This document shows positions 8,061 through 18,187 of a stretch of DNA of 64,000 nt, one piece after another (the stretch's first letter is position 1; each line of letters starts with the position of its first letter). Source of the DNA: Pantoea phytobeneficialis (GTDB lineage: Bacteria; Pseudomonadota; Gammaproteobacteria; Enterobacterales; Enterobacteriaceae); assembly GCF_009728735.1 (NCBI RefSeq), contig NZ_CP024636.1, positions 2,491,187 to 2,555,186 on the forward strand. The letters run 5' to 3'. Both the position numbers and the translations under genes were made by a program. A model generated the notes under the pieces. That model did no database searches and had not been told where the DNA came from. It saw only the letters and a program-made list of their open reading frames with translations.

Positions 8061-10331
8061 ATGAGCGAATTGACGCAGGATGGTGCAGAGCGTCTTGCCC
8101 TGCACAAATTTACAGAGAACGCGTACCTGAACTATTCCATGTACGTGATCATGGACCGTGCGCTGCCCTATATCGGTGACGGCCTCAAGCCGGTACAGCG
8201 CCGTATTGTCTACGCGATGTCTGAGCTGGGTCTGAACGCCAGCGCCAAATTTAAGAAATCAGCACGTACCGTGGGTGACGTGTTGGGTAAATACCATCCG
8301 CACGGTGACAGCGCCTGTTATGAAGCGATGGTGCTGATGGCACAGCCGTTCTCTTACCGCTATCCGCTGGTGGACGGTCAGGGCAACTGGGGTGCGCCGG
8401 ATGATCCGAAATCGTTCGCCGCGATGCGTTATACCGAATCGCGCCTGTCCAAATATGCCGAAATCCTGCTGAGTGAGCTGGGCCAGGGTACGTCGGATTT
8501 TATCCCCAACTTTGACGGCACCTTGCAGGAACCGAAGATGTTACCGGCGCGTCTGCCGAACATCCTGCTGAACGGCACCACCGGCATCGCCGTAGGTATG
8601 GCGACCGACATCCCGCCGCATAACATTCGCGAAGTGGCGCAGGCCGCGATCACCCTGATCGAGAAGCCAAACACCACGCTGGATGAACTGCTGGATATCG
8701 TGCACGGACCGGATTTCCCGACCGAAGCCGAGATCATCACCCCGCGTGATGAGATTCGTAAGATTTACCAGAACGGTCGCGGTTCCATCCGCCAGCGCGC
8801 GGTGTGGAAAAAAGAAGAGGGTGAAGTGGTCATCACCGCGCTGCCGCATCAGGTTTCGGGGGCGCGCGTGCTGGAGCAGATTGCTGCACAGATGCGCAAT
8901 AAAAAGCTGCCAATGGTGGAGGATCTGCGTGACGAATCCGATCACGAGAACCCGACCCGTCTGGTGATTGTGCCACGCTCTAACCGTGTCGATCTGGATC
9001 AGGTGATGAACCACCTGTTTGCCACCACCGATCTGGAAAAAAGCTACCGCGTTAACCTGAACATGATCGGGCTGGATAACCGTCCGGCGGTGAAAAACCT
9101 GCTGGAAATTATCTCTGAATGGCTGGTGTATCGTCGCGATACCGTCACCCGCCGTCTGAACTACCGCCTGGAACGCGTGTTGCGTCGCCTGCATATCCTT
9201 GAAGGTTTGTTGGTGGCGTTCCTCAATATTGATGAAGTGATCCACATCATCCGTACCGAGGACGAGCCGAAAGCGGTGCTGATGTCGCGCTTTGATATCA
9301 GCGAGACGCAGGCCGAAGCGATTCTGGAATTAAAACTGCGCCACCTCGCTAAACTCGAAGAGATGAAGATTCGCGGTGAGCAGGCAGAGCTGGAAAAAGA
9401 GCGCGATCAGTTGCAGGCGATCCTCGCCTCTGAGCGCAAGATGAGCAACCTGCTGAAGAAAGAGTTGCAGGCTGACAGCCAGACCTACGGCGACGATCGT
9501 CGTTCACCGCTGCGTGAGCGTGAAGAAGCCAAAGCGCTGAGCGAAACAGAGCTGGTGAGCGCCGAGCCGGTCACCATTGTACTGTCGCAGATGGGGTGGG
9601 TACGTAGTGCCAAGGGCCACGATATCGACCCAGCCGGTCTGAGTTACAAAGCGGGAGACAGTTATCTGGCTGCCGCGCGAGGTAAGAGCAATCAACCGGT
9701 GGCGTTTATCGATTCCACCGGCCGCAGTTATACCCTTGATCCGACATCGCTGCCGTCGGCGCGTGGTCAGGGCGAGCCGTTAACCGGCAAGCTGACGCCG
9801 CCACCGGGCGCGGTGATGGAGCAGGTGCTGATGGAGCCGGATGAGCAGAAATTGCTGATGGCTTCGGATGCGGGTTATGGCTTTATCTGTACCTTTGCCG
9901 ATCTGGTGTCGCGCAACCGTTCGGGTAAAGCGCTGCTGACGCTGCCGGAAAACGCCAAAGTGATGACGCCGATGGCGGTGAATCACGAAGATGACATGTT
10001 GCTGGCGATCACTCAGGCCGGCCGCATGTTGATGTTCCCGGTGGGCGAGCTGCCACAAATGTCGAAAGGCAAGGGCAACAAAATCATCTCTATCCCATCC
10101 GCAGAAGCCGCAGCGGGTAGTGACAAGCTGGTGTGGTTGCTGATTCTGCCGACCGGCAGCGCGATTACCTTACATGTAGGCAAGCGCAAGCTGGTGCTGC
10201 GCAGCGAAGAGTTGCAGAAGTTCCGCGCCGATCGTGGTCGTCGTGGTACGTTGTTACCACGCGGTTTGCAACGTATCGACCGTGTTGAGCTGGATGCCCC
10301 AACGCGCCACAGCGAAGCGAGTGAAGAATAA
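8061..10331 (+). CDS. parC: DNA topoisomerase IV subunit A
   Basis: The 756-residue product aligns throughout with E. coli ParC (752). It has a DNA-cleavage core with [10 protein letters not shown] containing the catalytic Tyr (about residue 124), [17 protein letters not shown] and the [11 protein letters not shown] tower region, followed by a C-terminal beta-pinwheel. The quinolone-resistance region reads [15 protein letters not shown] with Ser and Glu at the positions of E. coli Ser80 and Glu84, so it is wild type there. The start is ATG 8061 with GAGGA ten bases upstream; the in-frame start at 8019 adds 14 basic residues with no counterpart in E. coli. ParC with ParE decatenates daughter chromosomes. 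plsC follows after 49 bases. Confidence 0.97.
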   Translation: MSELTQDGAERLALHKFTENAYLNYSMYVIMDRALPYIGDGLKPVQRRIVYAMSELGLNASAKFKKSARTVGDVLGKYHPHGDSACYEAMVLMAQPFSYRYPLVDGQGNWGAPDDPKSFAAMRYTESRLSKYAEILLSELGQGTSDFIPNFDGTLQEPKMLPARLPNILLNGTTGIAVGMATDIPPHNIREVAQAAITLIEKPNTTLDELLDIVHGPDFPTEAEIITPRDEIRKIYQNGRGSIRQRAVWKKEEGEVVITALPHQVSGARVLEQIAAQMRNKKLPMVEDLRDESDHENPTRLVIVPRSNRVDLDQVMNHLFATTDLEKSYRVNLNMIGLDNRPAVKNLLEIISEWLVYRRDTVTRRLNYRLERVLRRLHILEGLLVAFLNIDEVIHIIRTEDEPKAVLMSRFDISETQAEAILELKLRHLAKLEEMKIRGEQAELEKERDQLQAILASERKMSNLLKKELQADSQTYGDDRRSPLREREEAKALSETELVSAEPVTIVLSQMGWVRSAKGHDIDPAGLSYKAGDSYLAAARGKSNQPVAFIDSTGRSYTLDPTSLPSARGQGEPLTGKLTPPPGAVMEQVLMEPDEQKLLMASDAGYGFICTFADLVSRNRSGKALLTLPENAKVMTPMAVNHEDDMLLAITQAGRMLMFPVGELPQMSKGKGNKIISIPSAEAAAGSDKLVWLLILPTGSAITLHVGKRKLVLRSEELQKFRADRGRRGTLLPRGLQRIDRVELDAPTRHSEASEE

Positions 10332-10380
10332 CCCTGCAAAATAATAAAGCAGGCAAGGGTATGCCATTATTGAGGAAGCT

Positions 10381-11118
10381 ATGTTACTAATTTTACGGGC
10401 TATTTTTGTAATCATCTATTCGATTCTGGTCTGTGTGTTTGGTTGTATTTGGTGCCTGTTTTCACCGCGTAACCCGCGCCATGTGGCCACTTTTGGCCAC
10501 ATGTTTGGTCGCTTATCATCGGTGTTTGGTGTCAAAGTGGAACTGCGTAAACCGGCCGATGCCGCGAGCTATGGCAACGCCATTTATATCGCAAACCACC
10601 AGAACAACTTCGACATGATCACGGCAGCCAAAATTGTGCAGCCCACCACGGTGACCGTTGGCAAAAAAAGCCTGTTGTGGATCCCGTTTTTTGGTCAGTT
10701 GTACTGGCTGGCGGGCAACCTGTTGATTGACCGTGATAATCGAGCCAAGGCACATGGCACCATAGGTGAATTGATCGATCAGTTTAAAAAGAAACGCATT
10801 TCGTTCTGGATGTTCCCGGAAGGGACGCGCAGCCGCGGGCGTGGCCTGCTGCCGTTTAAAACGGGTGCGTTTCATGCCGCGATGGCAGCAGGGGTGCCCA
10901 TCATCCCGGTGGTGGTGTCCAACACCCATGACAAAATCAAACTCAATCGCTGGAACAACGGTCTGGTGATTGTTGAGATGTTACCCCCGGTGGACACTGC
11001 CGCGTTTGCCGACAGTTCAGTACGTAAGCTGGCGACCCACTGCCGCGAATTAATGTCGGCAAAGCTGGAAGAATTGAACGCCGAAGTCGCCGAGCGTGAA
11101 AAAAACGGTAAAATCTGA
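10381..11118 (+). CDS. plsC: 1-acyl-sn-glycerol-3-phosphate acyltransferase
   Basis: The 245-residue inner-membrane enzyme has an N-terminal hydrophobic segment (residues 1-27). It carries the acyltransferase motifs NHQNNFD (HX4D catalytic dyad, about residues 73-79) and FPEGTRSRGRG (about residues 145-155, glycerol-phosphate binding). It makes phosphatidic acid from lysophosphatidic acid. Length and sequence match E. coli PlsC (245). It sits between parC and ftsP exactly as in E. coli. TGAGGAAGCT precedes the start. Confidence 0.97.
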   Translation: MLLILRAIFVIIYSILVCVFGCIWCLFSPRNPRHVATFGHMFGRLSSVFGVKVELRKPADAASYGNAIYIANHQNNFDMITAAKIVQPTTVTVGKKSLLWIPFFGQLYWLAGNLLIDRDNRAKAHGTIGELIDQFKKKRISFWMFPEGTRSRGRGLLPFKTGAFHAAMAAGVPIIPVVVSNTHDKIKLNRWNNGLVIVEMLPPVDTAAFADSSVRKLATHCRELMSAKLEELNAEVAEREKNGKI

Positions 11119-11125
11119 CCGTTCC

Positions 11126-11150
11126 CACGGGGCAGGCAATCTGCCCCGTG
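11126..11150. terminator. Hairpin after plsC
   Basis: A 10-bp stem CACGGGGCAG/CTGCCCCGTG with a 5-base loop follows 7 bases after the plsC stop codon. There is no T-run, so it is more likely a 3' stabiliser or a partial terminator before ftsP than a strong intrinsic terminator. Confidence 0.5.
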
Positions 11151-11239
11151 CCATCTCCCCGCTTGGGGGACAGCACAGCAATAGCAATTAGAAAAAATGG
11201 ACGGCGTCCTCACGCCACGCTCAAAGGGTCTGAAGTTTT

Positions 11240-12670
11240 ATGTCTTGCAGCAGACGTCAGTTTATTCAGCTTTCTGCCGGTGTTGCGCTTGCTACCAGCG
11301 CTATGCCATACACCGCGCGTGCCGCTTCCGCACCCGCTGGTGATACACCTCTTCCGGTCCCGCCGTTGATTGAATCACGCCGCGGTCAGCCACTCTTTCT
11401 CACGCTCCAGCGTAGCCACTGGTCATTCAATGGCGACAGCAACAAAGTGCCGGTTTGGGGCATCAATGGCATGTATCTTGGCCCGACGGTACGTGTGTAC
11501 AGCGGCGACGACGTAAAACTGATTTACAGCAATCGTCTCAATGAGCCGGTGGCGATGACGGTGAGCGGTCTTCAGGTGCCAGGCGCCCTGATGGGTGGCG
11601 CGCCGCGTATGATGTCGGCGGGTGTTGACTGGGCACCCGTGCTGCCAATTCGTCAGGGAGCAGCGACCCTGTGGTATCACGCCAATACCCCCAACCGTAT
11701 GGCCCCGCATGTCTACAACGGGCTGGCGGGGATGTGGCTGATTGAAGATGACGTCAGCAAGACGCTGCCGCTGCCAAAGCATTACGGTGTGGATGATTTC
11801 CCGCTGGTGATTCAGGACAAGCGTCTCGACAACTTTGCCACCCCGGTGTACGACCCGCCGCAGGATGGCGGCTTCCTCGGCGACACCTTACTGGTCAATG
11901 GCGTGCAAAATCCCTATGTGGAGGTTTCACGCGGTTGGGTGCGTTTGCGCCTGTTGAACGCGTCTAACTCACGTCGTTACGATCTGGCTTTCTCCGATAA
12001 TCGCCCGTTTACGGTGATCGCCAGCGATCAGGGCTTTTTGCCTGCGCCGGTCGCGGTGCAGCGTCTGTCGCTGGCTCCGGGTGAGCGACGTGAAGTGCTG
12101 GTGGATATGTCGCAGGGCGATGTCGTGTCGATCACCGCAGGCACTGCGGCGGGTCTGATGGATCGTTTGCGCGGGCTGTTTGAACCTTCATCGATTCTTG
12201 CCAACACCCTGGTGTTGACGCTGCGACCGACCGGTTTGCTGCCTTTGGTGACGGACAATCTGCCGATGCGTCTGCTGGCGGATCAGATTCTGGATGGTGC
12301 GGCGGTACGTACCCGTGAATTCCGCATTGGCGATGGCATGCCGGGCATCAATGGTGCGCTGTGGAATATGGGGCGTATTGATACCACCGCGCAGCAGGGC
12401 AGCTTTGAACGCTGGATCCTGCATGCCGACCGCCCGCAGTCACTGCATATTCAGGGCGTGATGTTCCTGATTAAAAGCGTCAATGGCGCGCAGCCGATGG
12501 GTGAAGATCGCGGCTGGAAGGATACGGTGTGGGTTGATGGTGATGTCGAATTGCTGGTGAGCTTTACGCAGAGTTCGTCGGATCACTTCCCGTTTGTTTA
12601 TTACAGCCAAACGCTGGAGCTCGCGGATCGCGGTACAGCGGGGCAGTTATTGGTTAACCCATCGGCGTAA
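11240..12670 (+). CDS. ftsP: Cell division protein FtsP (SufI), Tat-exported cupredoxin-fold protein
   Basis: The 476-residue protein opens with a twin-arginine signal, SRRQFIQLSAGVALATSAMPYTARAA. Three cupredoxin domains follow, as in multicopper oxidases, but the copper-ligand His clusters are mostly missing; for example YHANTPNRMAPHVYNGLAG keeps only part of the site. This is the known state of FtsP/SufI, a periplasmic protein that stabilises the divisome under stress. It lies 121 bases after plsC in the conserved plsC-ftsP order. The ATG at 11240 is directly followed by the Tat motif, which fixes the start. Confidence 0.95.
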   Translation: MSCSRRQFIQLSAGVALATSAMPYTARAASAPAGDTPLPVPPLIESRRGQPLFLTLQRSHWSFNGDSNKVPVWGINGMYLGPTVRVYSGDDVKLIYSNRLNEPVAMTVSGLQVPGALMGGAPRMMSAGVDWAPVLPIRQGAATLWYHANTPNRMAPHVYNGLAGMWLIEDDVSKTLPLPKHYGVDDFPLVIQDKRLDNFATPVYDPPQDGGFLGDTLLVNGVQNPYVEVSRGWVRLRLLNASNSRRYDLAFSDNRPFTVIASDQGFLPAPVAVQRLSLAPGERREVLVDMSQGDVVSITAGTAAGLMDRLRGLFEPSSILANTLVLTLRPTGLLPLVTDNLPMRLLADQILDGAAVRTREFRIGDGMPGINGALWNMGRIDTTAQQGSFERWILHADRPQSLHIQGVMFLIKSVNGAQPMGEDRGWKDTVWVDGDVELLVSFTQSSSDHFPFVYYSQTLELADRGTAGQLLVNPSA

Positions 12671-12689
12671 TCTCTTTCCCTCGCCCTAA

Positions 12690-12763
12690 CCCTCTCCCGC
12701 AAGCGGGAGAGGGGATTGAGAGGTGCACGGGTACTTCCTCCCTCTCCCGCTTGCGGGAGAGGG
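12690..12763. repeat. Pair of family B palindromes
   Basis: Two family B palindromes at 12690-12714 and 12740-12763 are flanked on the left by CCCTAACC and on the right by GGTGAGGGC, the inverted flank. They fill the gap between the convergent ftsP and dkgA genes and may act as a bidirectional transcription end. Confidence 0.8.
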
Positions 12764-12788
12764 CCGGGGTGAGGGCAATAGCTCGCAC

Positions 12789-13616
12789 CTAACCGCCAAA
12801 TTTCTCCGGATCTGGTCCCAACCGCTTACCAATATCCAGCGTGGTGATCTCACTGATCTCCGGTTTCTCCAACCGGAAATCAAACACCTTAAAGTTCTCC
12901 TCAATACGCGCCGGCGTCACAGACTTCGGAATCACCACCAATCCGCTGTCCAGATGCCAGCGAATAACGATTTGCGCCGGAGTTTTGCCATATTTCTTCG
13001 CAAGGCTTTTGATCACTTCCTGATCAAACACCCCCTGGCCACCTTGCGCCAGCGGACTCCAGGATTCAGTCTGGATTTGGTGCAGGGCATTCCACGCGTG
13101 CAGGGTGCGCTGCTGCAACATCGGGTGCAGTTCTATCTGGTTTACCACCGGGGAAACCCCGGTCTCATCCATCAGACGTTTCAGATGTGCTTCGTTGAAA
13201 TTACACACCCCAATACTTTTGGTCAGACCCTGTTGCTGCAACTTAATCATCTGTTCCCAGGCACTCAGGTACAGATCTTTAAACGGACAGGGCCAGTGCA
13301 TCAGGTAAAGATCCACCTGATCCAGTTTGAGTTTTTCAAGGCTGGTTTCCAGCGCCTGCTGCGCATTTTTCTGGTCATCATTCCACAGCTTGGTGGTGAC
13401 GAAAACCTGTTCGCGAGGCACGTCCGTCTCCTGCAACGCCTGACCAATCGCCTCCTCGTTTTTGTAGGCGGAAGCCGTATCGATAGAGCGATAGCCCACC
13501 TCCAGCGCTTTTAATACCGCTTTGCGTGCTTCATCAATACTTGCCTGCCAGACACCCAGCCCGAGCTGCGGCATCATATTGCCGTCGTGCAGTTTAATCA
13601 GTGGTTGGTCTGCCAT
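12789..13616 (-). CDS. dkgA: 2,5-diketo-D-gluconate reductase A / methylglyoxal reductase
   Basis: This 275-residue aldo-keto reductase has the TIM-barrel catalytic tetrad Asp46 (SIDTAS), Tyr51 (AYKNE), Lys76 (TTKLWND) and His107 (MHWP). The C-terminal NADPH-binding segment IPKSVTPARI is also present. It reduces 2,5-diketo-D-gluconate, methylglyoxal and other small aldehydes with NADPH in the cytosol. The length equals E. coli DkgA (275), with matching N- and C-termini (ending GPDPEKFGG). It is divergent from yqhC, its presumed activator, but the aldehyde reductase gene yqhD that sits between them in E. coli is absent. Confidence 0.96.
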   Translation of the reverse strand: MADQPLIKLHDGNMMPQLGLGVWQASIDEARKAVLKALEVGYRSIDTASAYKNEEAIGQALQETDVPREQVFVTTKLWNDDQKNAQQALETSLEKLKLDQVDLYLMHWPCPFKDLYLSAWEQMIKLQQQGLTKSIGVCNFNEAHLKRLMDETGVSPVVNQIELHPMLQQRTLHAWNALHQIQTESWSPLAQGGQGVFDQEVIKSLAKKYGKTPAQIVIRWHLDSGLVVIPKSVTPARIEENFKVFDFRLEKPEISEITTLDIGKRLGPDPEKFGG

Positions 13617-13820
13617 AGTTGCTCCTTATTTGTCGCAGTGACTCACCGGAAACACTGAGGTTAAGTCTAGTCAACAAACCTTAGCCTCGGGTTCATTGTG
13701 GCAACTCTGCGGCATTTTTGTGCTGTCTGTTTCTGCCGGAATCTTGCCTGATTCTCCAGCAAGCTGGAGCTTTCGCCCGAGGTGCGGCAAACTGCCTTTT
13801 TTGCTGCGAGAGACTATGCC

Positions 13821-14747
13821 ATGCCTTATGACACGCTTTGCCGTCAGCTTGCCCGTCAGGTGATTGCGCTGATGAAGCCTGGTAGCCAGCCGCTATGTCA
13901 GCTGGATAACGTGCGATTGATCTATGCCGACGAGCCGTTGCCGCGCACGCCGATGATGTATCAGCCCGGCATTGTCATTCTGTTTCAGGGGCGTAAAACC
14001 GGCTATCTCGGCAGCACGGTGTTCCATTATGACGCCACCAAATACCTGATGCTCACCGTGCCGCTGCCAGTGGAGTGTGAAACCGAAGCTACGCCAGAAG
14101 AGCCGCTGGCGGGGATGTGTCTGACGGTCGATAACGCCAGCCTACAGGATTTGTTGATGGAGATTGGCGACGATCAGGATTTTCAGCCGCAGCCGCAAAC
14201 CTCTGGCATTCATTCCGCTTTTCTCAGTGAAGAGATGCTGTGCGCCGCTGAGCGTCTGCTGGATGTGATGCGGAAACCGCGTGACGCGCGTGTGCTCGGG
14301 CCGCAAATCGTGCGGGAAATTATCTACTACGTGCTGACCGGGCCTTGTGGCGGTGCGCTGTTATCATTGATCAGCCGCCAGACGCAATTTAGCCAGATCG
14401 CCCGTGCGTTGCGCCGTATCGAAAGTCATTTTAGTGAAAACCTTAGCGTGGAGACGCTGGCGGCAGAGGTAAACATGAGCGTATCGGCGTTCCACCACAA
14501 CTTTAAAGCCGTAACGCAAACCTCGCCGTTGCAGTATCTGAAACGCTATCGCCTGCATCAGGCGCGCCTGTTGATGTTACAGGATGGGATGCGTGCCAGT
14601 GCCGCGGCGGTACGCGTCGGTTATGAAAGCCCTTCGCAATTTTCACGCGAGTTTAAGCGCTATTTCGGCGTCACGCCGGGAGAGGAGGCAAGCCGCGTGC
14701 GTCAGACGGTGTTTGAGTCCACCGCCGACGCCGCGCAGCTTCTATGA
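13821..14747 (+). CDS. yqhC: AraC-family regulator YqhC (aldehyde-responsive activator)
   Basis: The product of about 308 residues has an N-terminal AraC-type ligand domain and C-terminal double [39 protein letters not shown], then [28 protein letters not shown]. It matches E. coli YqhC over its length. YqhC activates yqhD-dkgA in response to electrophilic aldehydes; here only dkgA remains as the divergent partner. The ATG at 13821 is preferred over an upstream GTG at 13782 because GCGAGAGACT precedes it and the family begins near here, but the start is uncertain by a few codons. The 3' end overlaps yghB (opposite strand) by six bases. Confidence 0.9.
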   Translation: MPYDTLCRQLARQVIALMKPGSQPLCQLDNVRLIYADEPLPRTPMMYQPGIVILFQGRKTGYLGSTVFHYDATKYLMLTVPLPVECETEATPEEPLAGMCLTVDNASLQDLLMEIGDDQDFQPQPQTSGIHSAFLSEEMLCAAERLLDVMRKPRDARVLGPQIVREIIYYVLTGPCGGALLSLISRQTQFSQIARALRRIESHFSENLSVETLAAEVNMSVSAFHHNFKAVTQTSPLQYLKRYRLHQARLLMLQDGMRASAAAVRVGYESPSQFSREFKRYFGVTPGEEASRVRQTVFESTADAAQLL

Positions 14748-15404
14748 CGCCTTCGGGCGTCTTTTTTTCCAGATCACCAGAATGCTGCCCGCCAGCCCGA
14801 CGAACAACAAAACTACCGGCAGCAGCATCAGAATCGCCATCACCTGATCTTCATGGCGTTTGATAAACGGCACCTGGCTGATGCCATAGCCGAACGCCAC
14901 CACAATGCATACCCACAGCCAGCCGCTCAGCCAGTTAAAAAACTGAAAACGACCGTTCTGCAAACCGGAAATGCCTGCCATGGTTGGCAGCAGGGTACGC
15001 ACAAACGCCAGAAAGCGACCCACCAGCAGCGCCATCAACCCGTGGCGGTTAAACAACTGCCAGGCGCGTTGGTGATATTGGGCTGGCAGGTGCATCAGCC
15101 AGCTTTTGACAATTTTGGTGTTGCCCAGCCAGCGTCCCTGAAGATAGCTCAGCCAGCAGCCAAGGCTGGCCGCGGTGGTCAAAATCAGCATGGTCGGGAC
15201 AAAGTCCATCACACCTTTGGCAACCATCGCCCCAGCCAGCAGCAGCAAGCTGTCGCCCGGCAGAAAAGACGCTGGCAATAAACCGTTTTCCAGAAACAGC
15301 GTCACAAACATCACACCGTAGACAATCCACACCACATCCGGATTGGCCAGCGCGGCAAAATCCTGATGCCAGAGCGCCTGGACAATCTCATGTAAAACAC
15401 CCAT
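14742..15404 (-). CDS. yghB: DedA-family inner-membrane protein YghB
   Basis: The 220-residue protein has several membrane segments and DedA-family signatures: [24 protein letters not shown] (about residues 38-61) and [20 protein letters not shown] (about residues 133-152). Acidic and arginine residues in these blocks are needed for function in E. coli YghB. DedA proteins act in undecaprenyl-phosphate or lipid recycling and proton-motive-force maintenance. Gene order metC-yghB-yqhC is conserved from E. coli. Its last codons contain the terminator hairpin of the convergent yqhC gene. Confidence 0.95.
   Translation of the reverse strand: MGVLHEIVQALWHQDFAALANPDVVWIVYGVMFVTLFLENGLLPASFLPGDSLLLLAGAMVAKGVMDFVPTMLILTTAASLGCWLSYLQGRWLGNTKIVKSWLMHLPAQYHQRAWQLFNRHGLMALLVGRFLAFVRTLLPTMAGISGLQNGRFQFFNWLSGWLWVCIVVAFGYGISQVPFIKRHEDQVMAILMLLPVVLLFVGLAGSILVIWKKRRPKAS
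14746..14768 (+). terminator. Intrinsic terminator of yqhC inside the yghB coding end
   Basis: The stem GACGCC/GGCGTC with a TTCG tetraloop is followed by seven T residues on the plus strand. It begins at the yqhC stop codon and lies wholly within the last codons of yghB, so it shapes the C-terminal residues of that protein. Confidence 0.85.
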
Positions 15405-15510
15405 CTGCTATTCCATCAAGTCACAAGGATTTTATTTTAACGGCCTGCGTAGCAGCAGACGTTGATCTCTGCCACGCGGCATCAGGCTTGTTGAGGCTTT
15501 GTTGAAGATT

Positions 15511-16701
15511 TTAGCGTTTCAGGCGCTCAAACCCGGCTTGCAGATCCTCAATCAGGTCGGCAACGTGTTCCAGACCAATATGTAGCCGCACCAGCGTACC
15601 GGTAAAATCGACGCCACCTGCCGGGCGAATCTCAGCCAGCTCTTCCGGTTGATTGGCGAGGATCAGCGACTCATAACCGCCCCAGGAGTAGGCCATGCTG
15701 AAGTGGTGGAAACCGTCGAGATAGTGCGCCAGCTGCTCGCTGCTCAGCTTCTCATGCAGGATGAAGGAAAACAGGCCGCTACTGCCGGTAAAATCTCGCT
15801 GCCAGAATTCATGCCCCTTGCACTGCGCCAGCGCCGGATGGTTAACGCGCGCCACTTCCGGGCGAGCGGCCAGCCACTCCGCCACCTGTAAACCACTCTC
15901 TTCATGCTGGCGCAGACGCGTACCCAGCGTGCGCAGACCACGGCTCGCCATATAGGCGGTATCGGCGTCCACCATCTGGCCCATCAGGTAGGAATTTTCA
16001 CGCAGTTGATCCCAGCAGCGGGCGTTAGCGACGGCAGTGCCGATCATCGCATCGCTGTGACCGATCAGGTATTTGGTCCCGGCCTGGATCGAAATATCGA
16101 CGCCATGCTCCAGAGCGTTAAACAAAACGCCCGCCGCCCAGGTATTATCGAGCATGATGATGGCATCAGGGGCTTTGCTGCGCACTGCGGCGACAATCGC
16201 CGGGATGTCCTGCACTTCCATAGTGATGGATGCCGGGGATTCCAGAAACACCACGCGAGTATTGGGTTGCACCAACGCGCTGATTTCGCTGCCAATGCAG
16301 TGATCAAAAAAGGTGGTGGTGACCTGAAGTTTGCTGAGGATTTTGGTACAGAAGTCCTGAGTCGGTTCGTAGACCGCGCCACTCATCAGTACATGATCGC
16401 CAGCGGCGACAAACGAAAGAATAGCGTTGGCAACCGCAGCAGCACCACAAGGATAGAGCACGCAACCGGCACCGCCTTCCAGTTCGGTCATCGCATCCTG
16501 GAGGGAAAAGTGTGTCAGGGTGCCACGACGGCCATAAAACAGTTCGCCTTTCGCCCGCCCGGCGGTGGCGCGTTTTTTATCGGCGACGGTGTCAAACACC
16601 AGCGATGAGGCACGCTGAATCACGCTGTTGACTGAACCCTGAGTGTAACGTTTGCTGCGTCCCGCGCTGACCAGCGTGGTGTCTATTTTTTTCGTTGCCA
16701 T
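15511..16701 (-). CDS. metC: Cystathionine beta-lyase
   Basis: This 396-residue PLP enzyme of the Cys/Met metabolism family has the Schiff-base Lys in [14 protein letters not shown] (about residue 210) and the substrate-region blocks [17 protein letters not shown] and [13 protein letters not shown]. The C-terminal [10 protein letters not shown] is typical of MetC. It converts cystathionine to homocysteine, pyruvate and ammonia in methionine synthesis. The ATG at 16701 is chosen over a GTG one codon upstream. It is divergent from exbB as in E. coli, but a TRAP operon now lies between them. Confidence 0.96.
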   Translation of the reverse strand: MATKKIDTTLVSAGRSKRYTQGSVNSVIQRASSLVFDTVADKKRATAGRAKGELFYGRRGTLTHFSLQDAMTELEGGAGCVLYPCGAAAVANAILSFVAAGDHVLMSGAVYEPTQDFCTKILSKLQVTTTFFDHCIGSEISALVQPNTRVVFLESPASITMEVQDIPAIVAAVRSKAPDAIIMLDNTWAAGVLFNALEHGVDISIQAGTKYLIGHSDAMIGTAVANARCWDQLRENSYLMGQMVDADTAYMASRGLRTLGTRLRQHEESGLQVAEWLAARPEVARVNHPALAQCKGHEFWQRDFTGSSGLFSFILHEKLSSEQLAHYLDGFHHFSMAYSWGGYESLILANQPEELAEIRPAGGVDFTGTLVRLHIGLEHVADLIEDLQAGFERLKR

Positions 16702-16815
16702 CACTGCCTTTCCTGCCGCATTTCACAAAACCACCACGTTAACACGAATCGGTCCTGTGCGTTGCCCCTGATTACGGAATATCAGACAGTCACCTTCATT
16801 GGACGAAGCGTGATC

Positions 16816-16877
16816 CGTAGCGGCGCGATTTATCGCGCGATGTGGAAAAACCTGCGCGATAAATCGCGCCGCTACGG
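16816..16877. repeat. Paired inverted family A palindromes
   Basis: Copies at 16816-16839 and 16854-16877 face each other and can pair over about 24 bp. They lie after the dctM stop codon and upstream of the same-strand metC gene, so they probably end the TRAP operon transcript. Confidence 0.8.
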
Positions 16878-16885
16878 GCCTACCT

Positions 16886-18172
16886 TTACATCACCCCCAT
16901 GATATGTGGCAGCCACAGCGACAGCGCCGGGACATACGTGATTAACATCAACACCAGAAACAGCATGCAGTAGAACGGCAGCATCGCGCCGACCACCTGT
17001 TCAATCTTCTGTTTACTGACCGCACTGGCAACGAACAACACGGTGCCGACAGGTGGCGTGATCAGGCCGATACCGAGATTGGTCATCATGATCATGCCGA
17101 AATGCACCGGATCCACGCCGAGTGAGGTAGCGACAGGCAGCAGCACAGGCGTCAGGATCAGGATGATCGGTGCCATATCCATCAGCGTACCGATCACCAG
17201 CAGCAGCACGTTAATACACATCAGGATCACGTACTTGTTGTCCGACAGGCTGGTAAAGGCTTCGGTAATCGCGGTGGGCAGTTGCATAAAGGTCATCACT
17301 GCGCCAAAACCGGCTGCGAAGGCAATCAACACCATCACGATGGTGACGGTTTTGATGGTGCGAAACAGCAGGATGTGCAACTGGCTCCACTTAAAGTCAC
17401 GATAGATAAACATGGTGACGAAGAATGCCCACAGGCAGGCAATGGCCGCAGATTCCGAGGCGGTGAAAATCCCGGACAGAATGCCGCCGAGAATAATGAC
17501 GATGGTGAACAACCCCCAGAAGGCATCAAAGAAGATCTTCAGCGCCTGGCGAAACGGGATCGCTTCACCTTTGGGATACCCACGTTTGCGCGCAAATCCC
17601 AGACACATCACCATCAGACATGCTCCGAGCAGCAGACCGGGAAAAATACCGGCGACAAACAACGAGGAAATGGTCACCACGCCGCCCGTTGCCAGCGAAT
17701 AAATCACCGAGTTATGGCTGGGTGGCGTCAGCACCGCCTGCACCGAACCGCTGGCGGTCACCGCCGCCGCAAAATCGCGTGGATAACCTTTCTCCTCCAT
17801 TTGCGGGATCATTACCGAGCCTATCGAGGCGGTATCCGCCACGGAAGAACCGGAAATTGCACCGAAAAACGTCGATGCGACGATATTCACCAGCGATAAG
17901 CCGCCACGAATAAAGCCGACGAAGATATAGGCAAAATTCACCAGGCGTCGGGCGATCCCGCCTTCAGCCATGATTGCGCCTGCCAGAATAAAGAACGGGA
18001 TGGTGAGTAACGAAAACTTATTGATGCCGTTGGTCACCTGAATCACCACCGCTTCAAGCGGCAGGTCAATCCACCAGGCACCGATAAAGGCGCTAAACCC
18101 GACCGCGAAAGCGACCGGAAAGCCGACCAACAGCAACAGAATCAGACTGCCAATCAGGATGAATGCGTCCAT
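16886..18172 (-). CDS. TRAP transporter large permease subunit (DctM)
   Basis: The 428-residue, very hydrophobic protein has about 12 membrane segments. DctM blocks include FFGAISGSSVADTASIGSVMIPQMEEKGYP (about residues 106-135) and TPPVGTVLFVASAVSKQKIEQV near the C-terminus. It is the ion-coupled translocation subunit that takes substrate from the periplasmic DctP protein. The ATG at 18172 has GGAGCATCG upstream; a GTG one codon earlier is less likely. The operon order is dctP-dctQ-dctM on the minus strand. The substrate is unknown; TRAP systems in this group move dicarboxylates or sugar acids. Confidence 0.9.
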   Translation of the reverse strand: MDAFILIGSLILLLLVGFPVAFAVGFSAFIGAWWIDLPLEAVVIQVTNGINKFSLLTIPFFILAGAIMAEGGIARRLVNFAYIFVGFIRGGLSLVNIVASTFFGAISGSSVADTASIGSVMIPQMEEKGYPRDFAAAVTASGSVQAVLTPPSHNSVIYSLATGGVVTISSLFVAGIFPGLLLGACLMVMCLGFARKRGYPKGEAIPFRQALKIFFDAFWGLFTIVIILGGILSGIFTASESAAIACLWAFFVTMFIYRDFKWSQLHILLFRTIKTVTIVMVLIAFAAGFGAVMTFMQLPTAITEAFTSLSDNKYVILMCINVLLLVIGTLMDMAPIILILTPVLLPVATSLGVDPVHFGMIMMTNLGIGLITPPVGTVLFVASAVSKQKIEQVVGAMLPFYCMLFLVLMLITYVPALSLWLPHIMGVM

Positions 18173-18187
18173 CACGATGCTCCGAGG

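Noticed and set aside
8061..10331. Possible fluoroquinolone-resistance substitutions in ParC
   Set aside because: Residues equivalent to E. coli Ser80 and Glu84 are unchanged.
11240..12670. Active multicopper oxidase
   Set aside because: The Tat signal and cupredoxin domains are there, but most copper-ligand His motifs are missing and the sequence and position match FtsP.
12723..13514. Open frame of 263 codons on the plus strand
   Set aside because: It is antisense to dkgA and begins inside the family B palindromes; no recognisable domain.
15904..16608. Open frame of 234 codons on the plus strand
   Set aside because: It is antisense to metC, whose product is recognisable over its full length.
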